Source of the DNA: CAYXDO01 sp964463485
Lineage (GTDB): Bacteria; Myxococcota; Kuafuiibacteriia; Kuafuiibacteriales; Kuafuiibacteriaceae
DNA: 43,521 bases
NCBI GenBank assembly: GCA_964463485.1
Contig: CAYXDO010000089.1
Coordinates: 1 to 43,521 of the forward strand
Reading direction: 5' to 3'
In this document: positions 7,423 through 16,983 of the stretch, one piece after another
Numbering within the stretch: the stretch's first letter is position 1
How the letters are laid out: every line of letters starts with the position of its first letter
Program-made: the position numbers and the translations under genes
The notes under the pieces: generated by a model
What the model was told of the DNA's origin: nothing
What the model saw: only the letters and a program-made list of their open reading frames with translations
Database searches by the model: none

Positions 7423-9849
7423 TCACCGGACCGTCGCGTCGACGACCCAGCCGGTACCCAGCGTGAACCTCAGCACCGAGTCCGAGGGATCGCTGGCTGC
7501 GTTCCTGACGTACCCAGGAGCGCGGACGAACTCTCCCGAGCCGAGCTCGTGAAAGCCGTGCTCGTAGACTATGAACAGTCGCGCTCCGTTGCCGACGATT
7601 TCGACGACCCGCCCTCCGTCGAAGTCTCCCGGGTTGGTTTGTTCGACCTGGCGCGGGTGGGGCACGAGCTCGAAGCCTGAGCTTTGGCCGGGGTCGCGTC
7701 GAAGGACGAAGATCTCCGCGACCTCGTTCACGCCGTCGGTGTCGCCCGCCACGACGGCTTGGTCCGGGTTGAGGATCCGCACCGCGGCGAGGTCCTCGCG
7801 GTCGGACGGCACGGCGATCGCTCGGCGCTCCATGAGTGTGGATTCACCGGTTTCACGGAGCTGGAAGATCGTAGGTCCACAGCCAACTGCCCACCCAAGG
7901 CCATGCGCGGCATCGAAGTCGTAAACGAGGTGCTGGGCGTTGCAGCTGGGGGGCGCTTCGATTTCCTCGGTGAAGGGGTCGTCCCAAATGCGTTCGACGG
8001 TTTCGGCTTGCCCGCCGATCCGAGTCAGGCCCCCGTCGAAATCGAGCACGAGCCATACGTCTTTGGAGACTCTCCTGATCTTCCGCGCGCGCCGGGCTCC
8101 CAACGAGTGAATCGATCGCAGCTCGGAGACTTCTTCGTTGGTTTCGACGATTTCGCCGGAGTCGCCATCGAAGGTCGCGAGAAACACCGTGGAGCCCTCT
8201 TGGTAAACGGCAGTCGGTGCAACCGAGAGGAGGTTCCGCGCCACGGTCGAGGAGAGTGTGAGACCAACGCCGATGGCCACGACCCCCTGAGTGGACCGCG
8301 CGGCCACGAGCGGCCGGGCCGCCACGCCGGCGGGCCCCAGCACCGGCACGAACTCGGGCGACGAGGTCGCGGTCCGCGCTCTGTAGAAAGCGCCTGCGCT
8401 GGTGCGCGCCAGCGCCCAGTCCGTGGCGCGAGTCAGCCCCTCGAGCACCGCGGCTCGATCCGAGAAAGGGACGCGCCGACGAGGACCGAGCACCCTCCCG
8501 CCTCGATCGAGCGGAACGTACGTCGTTCCATCGACCGCCCAGATATCGGCGGAGCCGTCGAGCGACGGCATGAGTTGCAGACACCCCCCCGTCAGCTCCG
8601 AGGCCACACTCCACAGCTCCCCCAAGGGAGCTCGATCCAAGTCTTCGAAGTCCCCTCGTAACACGACACTCCGATGCCCTCGCTCCGCACAAACGAGCGC
8701 AGTTCGTCCGAGCAGGATCGACCCATTTCGGGCATCGAGCTCCCAGACGTCCCCGGCTGGCCGATAGCCGTCTACCCTGAAGTCACCGTCGTCGACCTGG
8801 ATCGCAAAACTCTGCTCCGAGAGGGTGAGTACGAACCCGTCGGACAGAAGAATTTCGTCGGGAGCATCCAGGCCTATCAGGAAGTCGGGCGAAGTCAAGG
8901 CGCGGCACGAGAGCTCGCTTTCGTTGACTCTGCACCGGCTGATTTGCTTGATGAGTAGGCCCCCCGGAGACTTCGCCGTACCCGCGAAATAGACCTCTCC
9001 GTTCGTCGGGTGTGTTCGAATGGCGTTCGCTGACGGCCACTCTCCGGAGATCGCGAGCTCGACGTGGGCCAGCTCGCGATCGAACCGGAAGAATCGCCGG
9101 TGGTTTTGACCCCGATGGTCGGCCCCGACCACCAGAAAAGACCCATCGAGGAGCTCGACCGCTTCGACCGGAGTCGAGAGCTCCGGCACGCTCGAGCTCT
9201 TGCGGCGACCGTCCGGACTCACCGCCGTCGCCGTTCGGTCCCCGAAAAACGTCGCGGTTCCGTCCCGCGAGAGAGTCCACGTCGCGACGTGGACGGCCTC
9301 CGAAGGGTACGTGACCGACGCCGCCCAAGCGTCGACCGCGCGTAGGTCCGCAGGGCCTGAAGCCGGCTCGCCGGGAAATTCGAGGAGGAGTTGTCGACGA
9401 AGCTGCTCGATCGTCTCGGGGGTGGGAAGTGACTCCCCTCGCGGAGCGATGGGGCGGGCGAACGAGGGCAACAGACAGCGATCGCCTGGAGCAGCGACGA
9501 GCGGCGCCCTCATCACCGGAGTGCAGCGCAGCAGCGCGCCTTCGACGCCGCCCTCCAACTTGCGAACCGCCGAAGGCCAGCTGACCTCGGAGTCAGACCC
9601 AAGTAGACTGCGCGGCTCCAGCGCAAAGACGAGCCACGAGAGCGCGTCGCCCGGTCGAACGCCGAGCCGTCGCGCGTCGCTCACCTCGGCCGCGTCGACC
9701 TCGACGACGGACGAGCCTCGAAATCCGACCACGATCGCAAACTCACCCGCCTCGAGATCAGTGACGGAGACCTCCGGCCCGCAGCCCATCGAGCCCGAGA
9801 TAATCGCCACTCCGAGGAGCGAGACGCGCGTGATCGCGTTGCTGCTCAG
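7423..9849 (-). CDS. Predicted propeller-like lipoprotein, paralogue B (CTG start)
   Basis: An 808-aa secreted protein, paralogous to 4854-7337 (shared IWDDPFTEEIE and GLGWAVGC segments). The lipoprotein-like signal SSNAITRVSLLGVAIISGSMGC begins immediately after a CTG codon at 9849 that overlaps the TGA of the upstream transporter (CTGA); GGTGG lies about 6 nt upstream. The nearest in-frame conventional start is a TTG at 9930 inside the transporter gene, which would add 27 residues before the signal. CTG initiation by coupled reinitiation is therefore the best reading. The rest is repeated beta-strand units with conserved Trp, Gly and Cys, consistent with a propeller. No enzyme motif was seen. 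It converges on its paralogue with only 85 bp between the stops. Confidence 0.75.
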   Translation of the reverse strand: MSSNAITRVSLLGVAIISGSMGCGPEVSVTDLEAGEFAIVVGFRGSSVVEVDAAEVSDARRLGVRPGDALSWLVFALEPRSLLGSDSEVSWPSAVRKLEGGVEGALLRCTPVMRAPLVAAPGDRCLLPSFARPIAPRGESLPTPETIEQLRRQLLLEFPGEPASGPADLRAVDAWAASVTYPSEAVHVATWTLSRDGTATFFGDRTATAVSPDGRRKSSSVPELSTPVEAVELLDGSFLVVGADHRGQNHRRFFRFDRELAHVELAISGEWPSANAIRTHPTNGEVYFAGTAKSPGGLLIKQISRCRVNESELSCRALTSPDFLIGLDAPDEILLSDGFVLTLSEQSFAIQVDDGDFRVDGYRPAGDVWELDARNGSILLGRTALVCAERGHRSVVLRGDFEDLDRAPLGELWSVASELTGGCLQLMPSLDGSADIWAVDGTTYVPLDRGGRVLGPRRRVPFSDRAAVLEGLTRATDWALARTSAGAFYRARTATSSPEFVPVLGPAGVAARPLVAARSTQGVVAIGVGLTLSSTVARNLLSVAPTAVYQEGSTVFLATFDGDSGEIVETNEEVSELRSIHSLGARRARKIRRVSKDVWLVLDFDGGLTRIGGQAETVERIWDDPFTEEIEAPPSCNAQHLVYDFDAAHGLGWAVGCGPTIFQLRETGESTLMERRAIAVPSDREDLAAVRILNPDQAVVAGDTDGVNEVAEIFVLRRDPGQSSGFELVPHPRQVEQTNPGDFDGGRVVEIVGNGARLFIVYEHGFHELGSGEFVRAPGYVRNAASDPSDSVLRFTLGTGWVVDATVR

Positions 9850-11396
9850 GGAGCCACCACGTAAACGTAAGACGCTTGGAGCCCCAAAGAAAAGTCCAGC
9901 GACCAGTACACGAGCAAGAAGACCGTCCAAGACAGCAAAATCGTCACCGAGTAAGGCAGCATGAGCGAGATCAAGGTTCCGATCCCCGTCGTCGAGCAAA
10001 AACGCCGACAAAATACCACGACCAACGGAAAGTAGGGGTTCAGCGGCGTGATGATGTTCGTGGACGAGTCGCCGATCCGATACGCGGCCTGGGTCAGCTC
10101 AGGAGAGAGCCCCAGATGCATGAGCATGGGTACGAACACGGGCGACAGGAGCGCCCATTTCGCCGACGCCGATCCGATCGCGAGATTCACGACCGTGGAA
10201 ATGAAGATGATACCCACGATGGTGAGCTGGGCCGGCATGGCCGCGGCCTTCAAAGCCGCAGCCCCCTTCAACGCGATGAGGGCTCCGAGGTTGGATCGGC
10301 CAAACGCGTCGATGAACAGCGCTGCGAAGAACGCCATGACCAAATAGTAACTCATCGTCCCCATGGCCCTGGACATCCCCAGCACGACGTCTCGATGGGT
10401 CTTGACCGTCCTGGCCGCGAATCCGTAGACCGCTCCGGGAATCAGAAAGCCGAGAAAGATGAGCGCTACGATGCCTTGCATGAGCGGCGCGGTCGAAGCG
10501 GCGAGCTCGCCGCTCGGAGACCGAAGGGGTGAGTCCGTGGGTAACGCGGCAGACACCACCAGCGAGACGAGACCCACGGTCGTGAGCACCGCGAGAATCA
10601 GTCCGCGCTTTTCATTGCTGCTCAAGGCTTCGAGCTTCGGGAGCTCGGAGGAGTCGCCGTCGACCGGCACGTGCTGCATCCGCGGCTCGACGATACGGTC
10701 CGTCAGAAACCAACCCAGCCCGATGATCAACAGACTGGAGGAAGTGGTGAAGTAGAAGTTTGCCAGCGGATTGACGACCACGCTGGGATCGACGAGCTGC
10801 GCGGCGGCCTGCGTGAACCCTTGCAACAGAGGGTCGAGGCTCGTGGGTACGAAGCACGCGCTGAATCCTCCGGCGACCCCGGTGAAAGCGGCGCCGATGC
10901 CTGCGAGCGGGTGGCGCCCGGCCGCCCTGAAGATGACTCCACCCACGGGAATGACGAGGACGTAGCCCGCATCGGCGGCGGTGTGACTCAGGAGTCCGGC
11001 AGTCACGACGGCCGGGGTCAAGAGTCGCTTTGGGGTGACGCCGAGCAGCACTCGGAGCACGACGTTCACGAACCCGGTGTGCTCCGCTACGCCAACGCCG
11101 AGGATGGCCACGAGCACGACTCCGAGCGGGTGAAACCCGGTGAAAATCTTGACCAAGTCAGCAAGGAGGCGAGCGAGCTCGCGGCCCGCGAGCAGGTTGA
11201 CGACTTTGAGGGGCTGCTTGGAGCGAGGGTCGAGCTCCGAGAAGGTCACCGGCGCGAGTAGGTACGACAGGATCCAAGTGACGAGGAGCAGCGCGAGGAA
11301 CAGGGCGGCGGGATCCGGGAGCTTGTTGCCGATGCGCTCGATCGAGTCGAGCGCTCTGCTCATTCGGGTCGGGGACGCCTTGCTCTCGGTGCTCAC
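9846..11396 (-). CDS. AbgT-family transporter
   Basis: A 516-aa inner-membrane protein of the AbgT family (p-aminobenzoyl-glutamate transporter AbgT, sulfonamide exporters MtrF/YdaH). Diagnostic segments are ILGVGVAEHTGF, SHTAADAGYVLVIPVGG, GRHPLAGIGAAFTGVAGGFS and, near the C-terminus, SSTNIITPLNPYFPLVV. Multiple hydrophobic helices span the protein. The family moves p-aminobenzoyl-glutamate or folate-pathway intermediates, or sulfonamides, across the inner membrane with a cation or proton gradient; which one applies here cannot be told. ATG 11396 opens the frame; a second Met at residue 12 is possible. Its stop overlaps the CTG start of the downstream lipoprotein, so the two are probably cotranscribed. 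It diverges from the PEGA/kinase unit at 11552. Confidence 0.9.
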   Translation of the reverse strand: MSTESKASPTRMSRALDSIERIGNKLPDPAALFLALLLVTWILSYLLAPVTFSELDPRSKQPLKVVNLLAGRELARLLADLVKIFTGFHPLGVVLVAILGVGVAEHTGFVNVVLRVLLGVTPKRLLTPAVVTAGLLSHTAADAGYVLVIPVGGVIFRAAGRHPLAGIGAAFTGVAGGFSACFVPTSLDPLLQGFTQAAAQLVDPSVVVNPLANFYFTTSSSLLIIGLGWFLTDRIVEPRMQHVPVDGDSSELPKLEALSSNEKRGLILAVLTTVGLVSLVVSAALPTDSPLRSPSGELAASTAPLMQGIVALIFLGFLIPGAVYGFAARTVKTHRDVVLGMSRAMGTMSYYLVMAFFAALFIDAFGRSNLGALIALKGAAALKAAAMPAQLTIVGIIFISTVVNLAIGSASAKWALLSPVFVPMLMHLGLSPELTQAAYRIGDSSTNIITPLNPYFPLVVVFCRRFCSTTGIGTLISLMLPYSVTILLSWTVFLLVYWSLDFSLGLQASYVYVVAP

Positions 11397-11551
11397 GCGG
11401 GAGCGGAGCTTACTCGAAGGGCGGCTGAAGTGGGTCTTCCAACTCGTCCATTCGCGTTGCTGGTCGTGTCACGGAGTCGTTTCTCGTCCCGGAGGTCAGG
11501 CCCTCGAAGGTTGTCGAGATTCGATTGCATCGACCCGCGATCGCATCGAAC

Positions 11552-12409
11552 ATGCCGCCGTTGATCTGGGTGAGCGCCTTGCTGCTGTTCGTCACAGCGG
11601 CTCCAGATGAGGAGCGAGGGCGTCCTCCGCCGGCGTCCTTGGCGGTGGTGCCGATCCTCAGGGCACCAGCGGAGCGGGCCGGGCTGGTCTCGGGGGCTTC
11701 GCGAGCGACGTTGGCCCGGCTCATCGAAGGTCAGGCGGAGCGTCACGTCGAGATTCGAGTTCAGCGTGCGGAGGAGCTCTTCGTCGCGGACGCGTCGGAT
11801 CTGAATCGAAAGCTGCTCGACTGCGGAGCCGACGCGGGGTGCTTGGCGGGCCGCCTCGAGCGACTGGGAGCGAGGCTCGGTTTGATCGCGTCGGTGAACT
11901 ATTTCGCGAGGCCGCCCTTCTTGGACGTGCGACTGGTCGACACCGAGACCGGGCGTACGGGGAGCTCCATGCCGGGACCCCTGCTCGAGGAGGAGGGAAC
12001 CGTCGAAGTCGCACTCACCCGCAGAACTCAGTCCGTCCTGGAGAGTGAAGGCCATCCGCTCGCAGCCACGCTCGTGGTCGAGACCGTGCCTCCCGACGCG
12101 GCGATCGAGCTCTCATGTCAAGGTCGGTCGAGGCGAAGCTCGTCGGGGACCACGGAGAAGCTGCGGCCCGGACCGTGGGCGATCCTGGCAACTCATGAAG
12201 GGTTCGAGCCGCAGCGCCGAGACCTCACGCTGGTAGGGGGCCAGGCGGAGAAGCTGACGCTCTCGCTCGTGGAGACTCCCTCGTCGTTCCCGTGGATCCT
12301 GGCCGGGGCGGCGGTTGGGCTGATTGCTGCCGGAGTGATTACGTACGTCATCGTCAGCGACCCTGGCTGTATTTGCGTGGGCCCCGAAGGCCTCCCGTGT
12401 GAGTGCTGA
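11552..12409 (+). CDS. PEGA-domain membrane protein
   Basis: A 285-aa exported protein. ATG 11552 gives a signal peptide (PPLIWVSALLLFVTAAP); a TTG 27 nt upstream is less likely. Residues about 25-165 form a domain of unknown type with a putative disulfide pair (LLDCGADAGCL). Residues about 175-240 resemble a PEGA domain (LVVETVPPDAAIELSCQG to FEPQRRDLTLVGG), a periplasmic carbohydrate/surface-binding fold often found with myxobacterial kinases. A C-terminal helix (FPWILAGAAVGLIAAGVITYVI) precedes a Cys-rich tail GCICVGPEGLPCEC. It overlaps the kinase gene by 7 nt, so the two are translationally coupled and may act as sensor and kinase. Confidence 0.8.
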   Translation: MPPLIWVSALLLFVTAAPDEERGRPPPASLAVVPILRAPAERAGLVSGASRATLARLIEGQAERHVEIRVQRAEELFVADASDLNRKLLDCGADAGCLAGRLERLGARLGLIASVNYFARPPFLDVRLVDTETGRTGSSMPGPLLEEEGTVEVALTRRTQSVLESEGHPLAATLVVETVPPDAAIELSCQGRSRRSSSGTTEKLRPGPWAILATHEGFEPQRRDLTLVGGQAEKLTLSLVETPSSFPWILAGAAVGLIAAGVITYVIVSDPGCICVGPEGLPCEC

Positions 12410-14118
12410 GCTTGGACCTCGAGGAGGCACTCCTTCCGCGCCGCTTTGGTCCGTACGTCCTGGTGCGCGAGCTAGGAGCGGGGAGCGGCGGACGGGCCTA
12501 TCTCGCGCGCCCGGCTCACGGGACGGAGCCCGTCGTCGTCAAGACTCTGCATGAGTCCCTGGGAGCCAGCGAGAGCGCGCTGAAGCGATTCCGGCACGAA
12601 GCGGAGATCGCGGTCCTCATCGAGAGTCCTCATGTCGTCCCGGTGCTCGACGCGGGGGTGGTGGGTTCGACTGCCTATTTCACGATGGCGTTCGTGCCCG
12701 GCTGGACCCTCACGCGTCTGATTTCGGAGCTAATCGCGAGGCACCGGATCATCCCGGTCGAGTGCGCGCTCGAGCTGATGTTGGACGCGCTCGCGGGCCT
12801 CGCGGTCTTGCACGACGCGGTCGAGCCTGGGACGAACAGGCCCTTGGGTTTCGTTCACCGCGACCTTGCCCCCAAGAACCTGATGATCAACGCCCGGGGT
12901 CGATTGAAGCTCATCGATCTAGGGTTGAGTAGGTCCAATCTGAAGGATTGGCTGACTCGGCCCGGATCGCTCTTGGGGAGCCTCGGGTATATGGCGCCGG
13001 AGCAGGCGCGGGGCGAGCTCGTGGATCGAAGGGCCGACTTGTACAGCATCGGAATCATCTTGTTCGAGTGTATCGCTGGCGAGCACTATTTCGCGCGAAC
13101 GGAGCGCGCCGAGCTGATTCGAACGATGGCCAACCCACCGGAGCCTTCCCTCTCCACGAAGTTGGACCGCGTGTCGGGCTCGGTGGCCCAAGTCATCGCA
13201 CGTGCGATGGCTCCGCTCGCAGGGGATCGGTATCCGTCGGCGCAGAGCATGGCGGCGGCAATTCGGGAGATTCGAAGCCCAACCGGGCACGACGCGCTGA
13301 GAGAGTTGCTCTCCGAGTTGATGGTTGGGTCGGCGGAGGAAGAGGAGCGCACCGCGCTCGCGTCGTTGTCTGCCTCGCTGTCGGCCTCCCTGTCGGAGGA
13401 GGAAGTCGAGGAGCGAACTCTGGTGTTCGCGACTCGTCCGGCGAGCTTGGGGCCGAAGGCCGCCCCCGTTCCGGCGGTGCTCGCCAGCGAGTCGGAGACG
13501 GCGGGGGCGCCGCGTGTGACCAAAGGGTTGACCAAAGGGTCGACCAAAGGGTCGACCAAAGGCGGCGAGTCCTTGACAGAGACCTCGGGTCGGCCCAAGT
13601 CGCGAGTGAGTTGGTTGGCGATCCCCGCGGTCGTATTCGGACTCGGCCTTGGAGTCTACCTCGGAAAGTCGGTCGAGGCGCCAGCGGGGAGCTTGGACGC
13701 GGGATCCGAAGAGCCCGTGGTCACTGCGCTCGCAGCGCGTACGAGCGACGCGGAGGTCCAGGACTCAGCGCTCGTTGACTCGGCAGGAGCGGATCCCGCG
13801 GAGGAACGAGTGGAGGCCCCGGACGCCAAAGTCAGCGCTCCGCGCAGAGTAGCGCGGATGGAAGAGCTTCGTGCGAAGAAGAAGAAGTCCAAAGCGGCGC
13901 GTGCGCCGACCCGAGTCACGAGCGAAGCCGGAGTGGCCGCGTTGCTCGAGAGAATCACGAGAGCCGCGACTGAAGCGCGGGGGCGCCGCCCCGAGAATGC
14001 GGGCCAGATCGATCGGCTCCTGGGTGATGCGATGATGTGGTCCGAGTCCACCGACCTGGATCGTGCGCGACCGGCCCTCGGCAACATAGAGCAGAAGATC
14101 GACCGGCTGGGAAAGTGA
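12403..14118 (+). CDS. Membrane Ser/Thr protein kinase (PknB/Hanks type)
   Basis: A 571-aa kinase. All key elements are present: Gly-rich loop GAGSGGRAYLA (residues 25-35), VVK with K47, E66 in the C-helix, HRDLAPKN with D154 and N159, DLG (D172) in place of DFG, and APE (198-200). After the kinase domain (to about 280) comes a Ser/Ala-rich linker containing a TKGS tandem repeat, a membrane helix (about 402-422, AIPAVVFGLGLGVYLG), an Asp/Ala-rich stretch and a basic helical C-terminal domain on the far side. It therefore looks like a cytoplasmic kinase with a periplasmic sensor tail. GTG start at 12403 overlaps the PEGA gene stop. It is followed after 7 nt by the glycosylase gene. Substrates are unknown. 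Confidence 0.92.
   Translation: MLSLDLEEALLPRRFGPYVLVRELGAGSGGRAYLARPAHGTEPVVVKTLHESLGASESALKRFRHEAEIAVLIESPHVVPVLDAGVVGSTAYFTMAFVPGWTLTRLISELIARHRIIPVECALELMLDALAGLAVLHDAVEPGTNRPLGFVHRDLAPKNLMINARGRLKLIDLGLSRSNLKDWLTRPGSLLGSLGYMAPEQARGELVDRRADLYSIGIILFECIAGEHYFARTERAELIRTMANPPEPSLSTKLDRVSGSVAQVIARAMAPLAGDRYPSAQSMAAAIREIRSPTGHDALRELLSELMVGSAEEEERTALASLSASLSASLSEEEVEERTLVFATRPASLGPKAAPVPAVLASESETAGAPRVTKGLTKGSTKGSTKGGESLTETSGRPKSRVSWLAIPAVVFGLGLGVYLGKSVEAPAGSLDAGSEEPVVTALAARTSDAEVQDSALVDSAGADPAEERVEAPDAKVSAPRRVARMEELRAKKKKSKAARAPTRVTSEAGVAALLERITRAATEARGRRPENAGQIDRLLGDAMMWSESTDLDRARPALGNIEQKIDRLGK
13519..13566 (+). repeat. 12-bp in-frame tandem repeat in kinase linker
   Basis: Four near-identical copies of ACCAAAGGGTCG encode Thr-Lys-Gly-Ser/Leu repeats in the juxtamembrane linker of the kinase. 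The unit is a multiple of three, so copy number can change without breaking the frame. Confidence 0.9.
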
Positions 14119-14125
14119 CTCTGCC

Positions 14126-15067
14126 ATGACCACGACCCTGAGACCTCGCCTCCCCTTCGACCTCGCGGTCCTCGCGCGTAGTCATGGGTGGTATGACTTG
14201 CCTCCGTTTTCTTGGGACGAGGGAGATCGGACGCTCCGCTATCGTGCGCTCGTCGACGGCCGCTCGTTGGCGCTCGTCCTTCGCCAAGCCGCGCCGGATG
14301 GGCCGATCGAAGTGAGTAGCCCATCGGCGGCGTTGGAGTTGGACGAAGGTGCGATGAGCGTCGTGCGCCGGATCCTCTCGCTGGATTCGGATTTGGAGCC
14401 AACTTGGGAGCTCGCGCGACGCGAACCCCGGCTTCGATGGGCCGCCGATCGGGGCGCCGGAAGGATGTTGCGAAGCGCCACTCTCTTCGAGGACCTGTTG
14501 AAGATCCTCTTCACGACCAACTGCACCTGGGCGGCGACCCGTTCGATGTGCCAGAACGCCATGGCACTTGGCGTGGCAGGGGCGTTTCCAAGCCCTTCCG
14601 AGCTGGACGACCTCGAGGAGTCCGACTGGAAATCGAAGGCGAGGGTGGGGTACCGGGCCAGGAGCGCGAAGGAGTTGGTTCGCCGTTTCGAGTCCGATCG
14701 AGGGCAGATCGAGAGGGAGCTGAGTCGAATGAGCTCAGCGGAGCTGTCCAAATGGTTGCTAGCTCTCCCCGGCTTCGGACCTTACGCGGCGGGTCAGGCG
14801 ATGAGGCTCCTCGGCCGGTTCGAGTCTCTGGCGCTCGATAGCTGGTGTCGGAGTCGGATCGCCGAGCTCACCGGACGAGAGCGTTCGGACGAGGCCATCG
14901 AAAAAGTCTATGGAGAGTACGGCGACTCGAAAGGTCTGATCCTCTGGCTAGACATCACCCGAGACTGGCACGAGCGAGAGGGGGCCGACGCGCATCGGGC
15001 GGAGCTCGGACAAAAGTTCTCGCGACGGAAACGGGCGCGCGCCTCCAAAGGAGGAGCCCGTGGGTAG
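14126..15067 (+). CDS. HhH-GPD superfamily DNA glycosylase
   Basis: A 313-aa base-excision-repair enzyme of the HhH-GPD (AlkA/OGG-like) group. The helix-hairpin-helix is LLALPGFGPYAAGQ (residues 211-224) and the catalytic Asp is D238 in LALDSWCR. The upstream helical domain contains FEDLLKILFTTNCTW, the place where AlkA-like enzymes have their Q-x-x-S-type segment. No C-terminal [4Fe-4S] Cys cluster is present, so it is not MutY/Nth. The N-terminal about 110 residues could be an AlkA-like beta domain. It would remove alkylated or oxidised bases in the cytoplasm; the lesion specificity is not visible. It follows the kinase gene by 7 nt and so sits in the same operon, which is an odd partnership. 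Confidence 0.85.
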   Translation: MTTTLRPRLPFDLAVLARSHGWYDLPPFSWDEGDRTLRYRALVDGRSLALVLRQAAPDGPIEVSSPSAALELDEGAMSVVRRILSLDSDLEPTWELARREPRLRWAADRGAGRMLRSATLFEDLLKILFTTNCTWAATRSMCQNAMALGVAGAFPSPSELDDLEESDWKSKARVGYRARSAKELVRRFESDRGQIERELSRMSSAELSKWLLALPGFGPYAAGQAMRLLGRFESLALDSWCRSRIAELTGRERSDEAIEKVYGEYGDSKGLILWLDITRDWHEREGADAHRAELGQKFSRRKRARASKGGARG

Positions 15068-15216
15068 GCATGAGACTCCGAAGAGCCAGCGTCGCGAACG
15101 TGATCGTGAGTGTGGGACCTCGAATTCGTCCACCCCACGCCCCCGGGCAAAGTGAGTCCGGGCCGTCGACGACGTCGACCGGTTCATCGACGCAGGCTCA
15201 CTGCGTTCGCCGCGGT

Positions 15217-16983
15217 TCAGCGGTAGCGAACCTGTGCTCCCGCTCCGGGGGCAAGTCTCACCCAGAGCAGCTTCCTCGACGCCTCCCAGAACCAGCCTCT
15301 GTCGACATCGTCGATGGTCGCTCGGTCGGGCTGTTCATCTCCGGCCCCTTCGACCACGGGCGGTCGCTGGTCGAGGCGAATGGCCAGCGCTGAGTCCCGA
15401 CTCACTCTCGAGAGTTGGATCGAATCGGACCCAAGCTGGATCGCGGTAAGCTCTCCGTCTTCCTCGTGGAGCTCGAACCGAGTCGGCTCGACCCCTGGCA
15501 CGGCCAAGACCAACGCGCTCGGTCTATCGGCTCGGGTCGAAAACCCAGTGATGGTGCTGCTCACACTCATTGGAATGATGGCGCCCTCGCGGATGAATAC
15601 CGGGATACGGCCGGGGTCGCCGACGTCGTAACTCTCGATGGTCGTTCCGCCCTCGTAGGATCGACCGAAGTCCCACCAGTCGATCCAAGTCGACCCCGCC
15701 GGAAGTCTCACCTCACGCGCCGACGTGGAGGAGAGCACGGGCGCGACGAGGAGGGCCTCTCCGAGCTCGAAGCGATAGTCGGCTCGCCAGTCTTCGGGCC
15801 CCTCGCCGCGGGGCCGAAGGATGGAGCCTCCCTCGGCGTAGGCTTCCTCCGCGAGGCTGTAGAAAAACGGGACCAACTCGTGATGGAGGTTAGCGAAGTA
15901 CCGATAGGTGGCGACGACTTCACTCGCACGATCGGGAACGGCCCAGGGCTCCAGGTTTGCGCGGCCGTGCAGCTGCATGAATGGAGTCAACGCTCCGAGT
16001 GCGATCCATCTCATGAGTACTTCGGCGTCGAATGGGATGGTCCGTAGCAAATCGCGGTCGTCTCGATCGAGATAACCTCCGATGTCCGAGCCCACGACCA
16101 CATACCCCGCCGCGGCGGATCTAAACATGTGGTCGAGCGAGTCTTCCATGCCGACGAAGTCGCGTCGATTGTCGCCGACCCATCCGACCGGTGCGTGCTC
16201 CTTCCGCGCGAAGAATCGGCCTTGAAATTGGTAGGACTCGTCGTAGGGGCGGACCATGGTGACGAACTCGTCGGCGCCGCGGGTCCGGACCCCATGGACA
16301 TAGAAGTCTCGATAGTAGGCCTCCGAGTAAGTCTGATGGTCGACCACGCCGGCCAGAGTGGAGACTGTCGGCGTACTGACGTAGCTCTCGCCGAAGTCGA
16401 GCTTGAACCCGGAGATCCCGTGATCGAACAGGGGCGCCTGGAGCCCGTGCCACCAGCGGGTGGCGTCTGGATTGAAGAAATCGAGCCCGGAGCCCACGCC
16501 CTTCCACCAAAAGTATTGCGCTGCGTCGTTGACGAAATACCCATTCACACGGGCCGTCTCGTACTGGAGCGTGTTCGGCTCGTACGCGCTCGCGCCGGGC
16601 TCGGAGTCGAAGGAGCTCTCGTTGACCATCTGAGTGATCCACAGGACGACCCTGATTCGTTGATCCTTCAACTCCCGAACTAGAGTCCCGAAATCATGGT
16701 AACGCTCTGGATGCGGAACGAACGTGTTGTAGTTCGTCTCCCAAGGTGAGTCGAGGACCACGACTCCCACCGGAATCCCGCGCGAACGAAACCCTTCGAC
16801 GAAGGACCGGGTGTCGTCGGTCGACGAGATGTCCTTCGAGATCCAGGGTTCGAAAGCCCACCTAGGAGTGTGGATGGGCGGTTCCGGGGCGGGCGGTTCG
16901 TCCATCGGGTCCGAGCAACCGATCGACGCGATCACCAAACATAGCGCGGCCAACGGTTGGATCAGCGGGTTGATGGAGCTCAT
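15217..16983 (-). CDS. Glycoside hydrolase family 31 lipoprotein
   Basis: A 588-aa secreted alpha-glycosidase of GH31. ATG 16983 (overlapping the upstream stop as ATGA) gives a lipoprotein signal ending IASIGC (C23). The (beta/alpha)8 barrel starts almost at once (about residue 40, WAFEPWISKD), so the usual N-terminal beta-sandwich domain is missing. The nucleophile is D196 in GFKLDFGE and the acid/base is D271 in WVGDNRRDF. Later segments (VGSDIGGY, GALTPFMQLHG) are typical of the family, followed by C-terminal beta domains. It would act outside the cytoplasm on an alpha-linked glucoside, xyloside or sulfoquinovoside; the substrate cannot be read. It is the last gene of the rpoZ-led operon. 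Confidence 0.9.
   Translation of the reverse strand: MSSINPLIQPLAALCLVIASIGCSDPMDEPPAPEPPIHTPRWAFEPWISKDISSTDDTRSFVEGFRSRGIPVGVVVLDSPWETNYNTFVPHPERYHDFGTLVRELKDQRIRVVLWITQMVNESSFDSEPGASAYEPNTLQYETARVNGYFVNDAAQYFWWKGVGSGLDFFNPDATRWWHGLQAPLFDHGISGFKLDFGESYVSTPTVSTLAGVVDHQTYSEAYYRDFYVHGVRTRGADEFVTMVRPYDESYQFQGRFFARKEHAPVGWVGDNRRDFVGMEDSLDHMFRSAAAGYVVVGSDIGGYLDRDDRDLLRTIPFDAEVLMRWIALGALTPFMQLHGRANLEPWAVPDRASEVVATYRYFANLHHELVPFFYSLAEEAYAEGGSILRPRGEGPEDWRADYRFELGEALLVAPVLSSTSAREVRLPAGSTWIDWWDFGRSYEGGTTIESYDVGDPGRIPVFIREGAIIPMSVSSTITGFSTRADRPSALVLAVPGVEPTRFELHEEDGELTAIQLGSDSIQLSRVSRDSALAIRLDQRPPVVEGAGDEQPDRATIDDVDRGWFWEASRKLLWVRLAPGAGAQVRYR

Noticed and set aside
13519..13566. Possible CRISPR-like repeat
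   Set aside because: Copies are contiguous without spacers and encode an in-frame TKGS repeat in the kinase.
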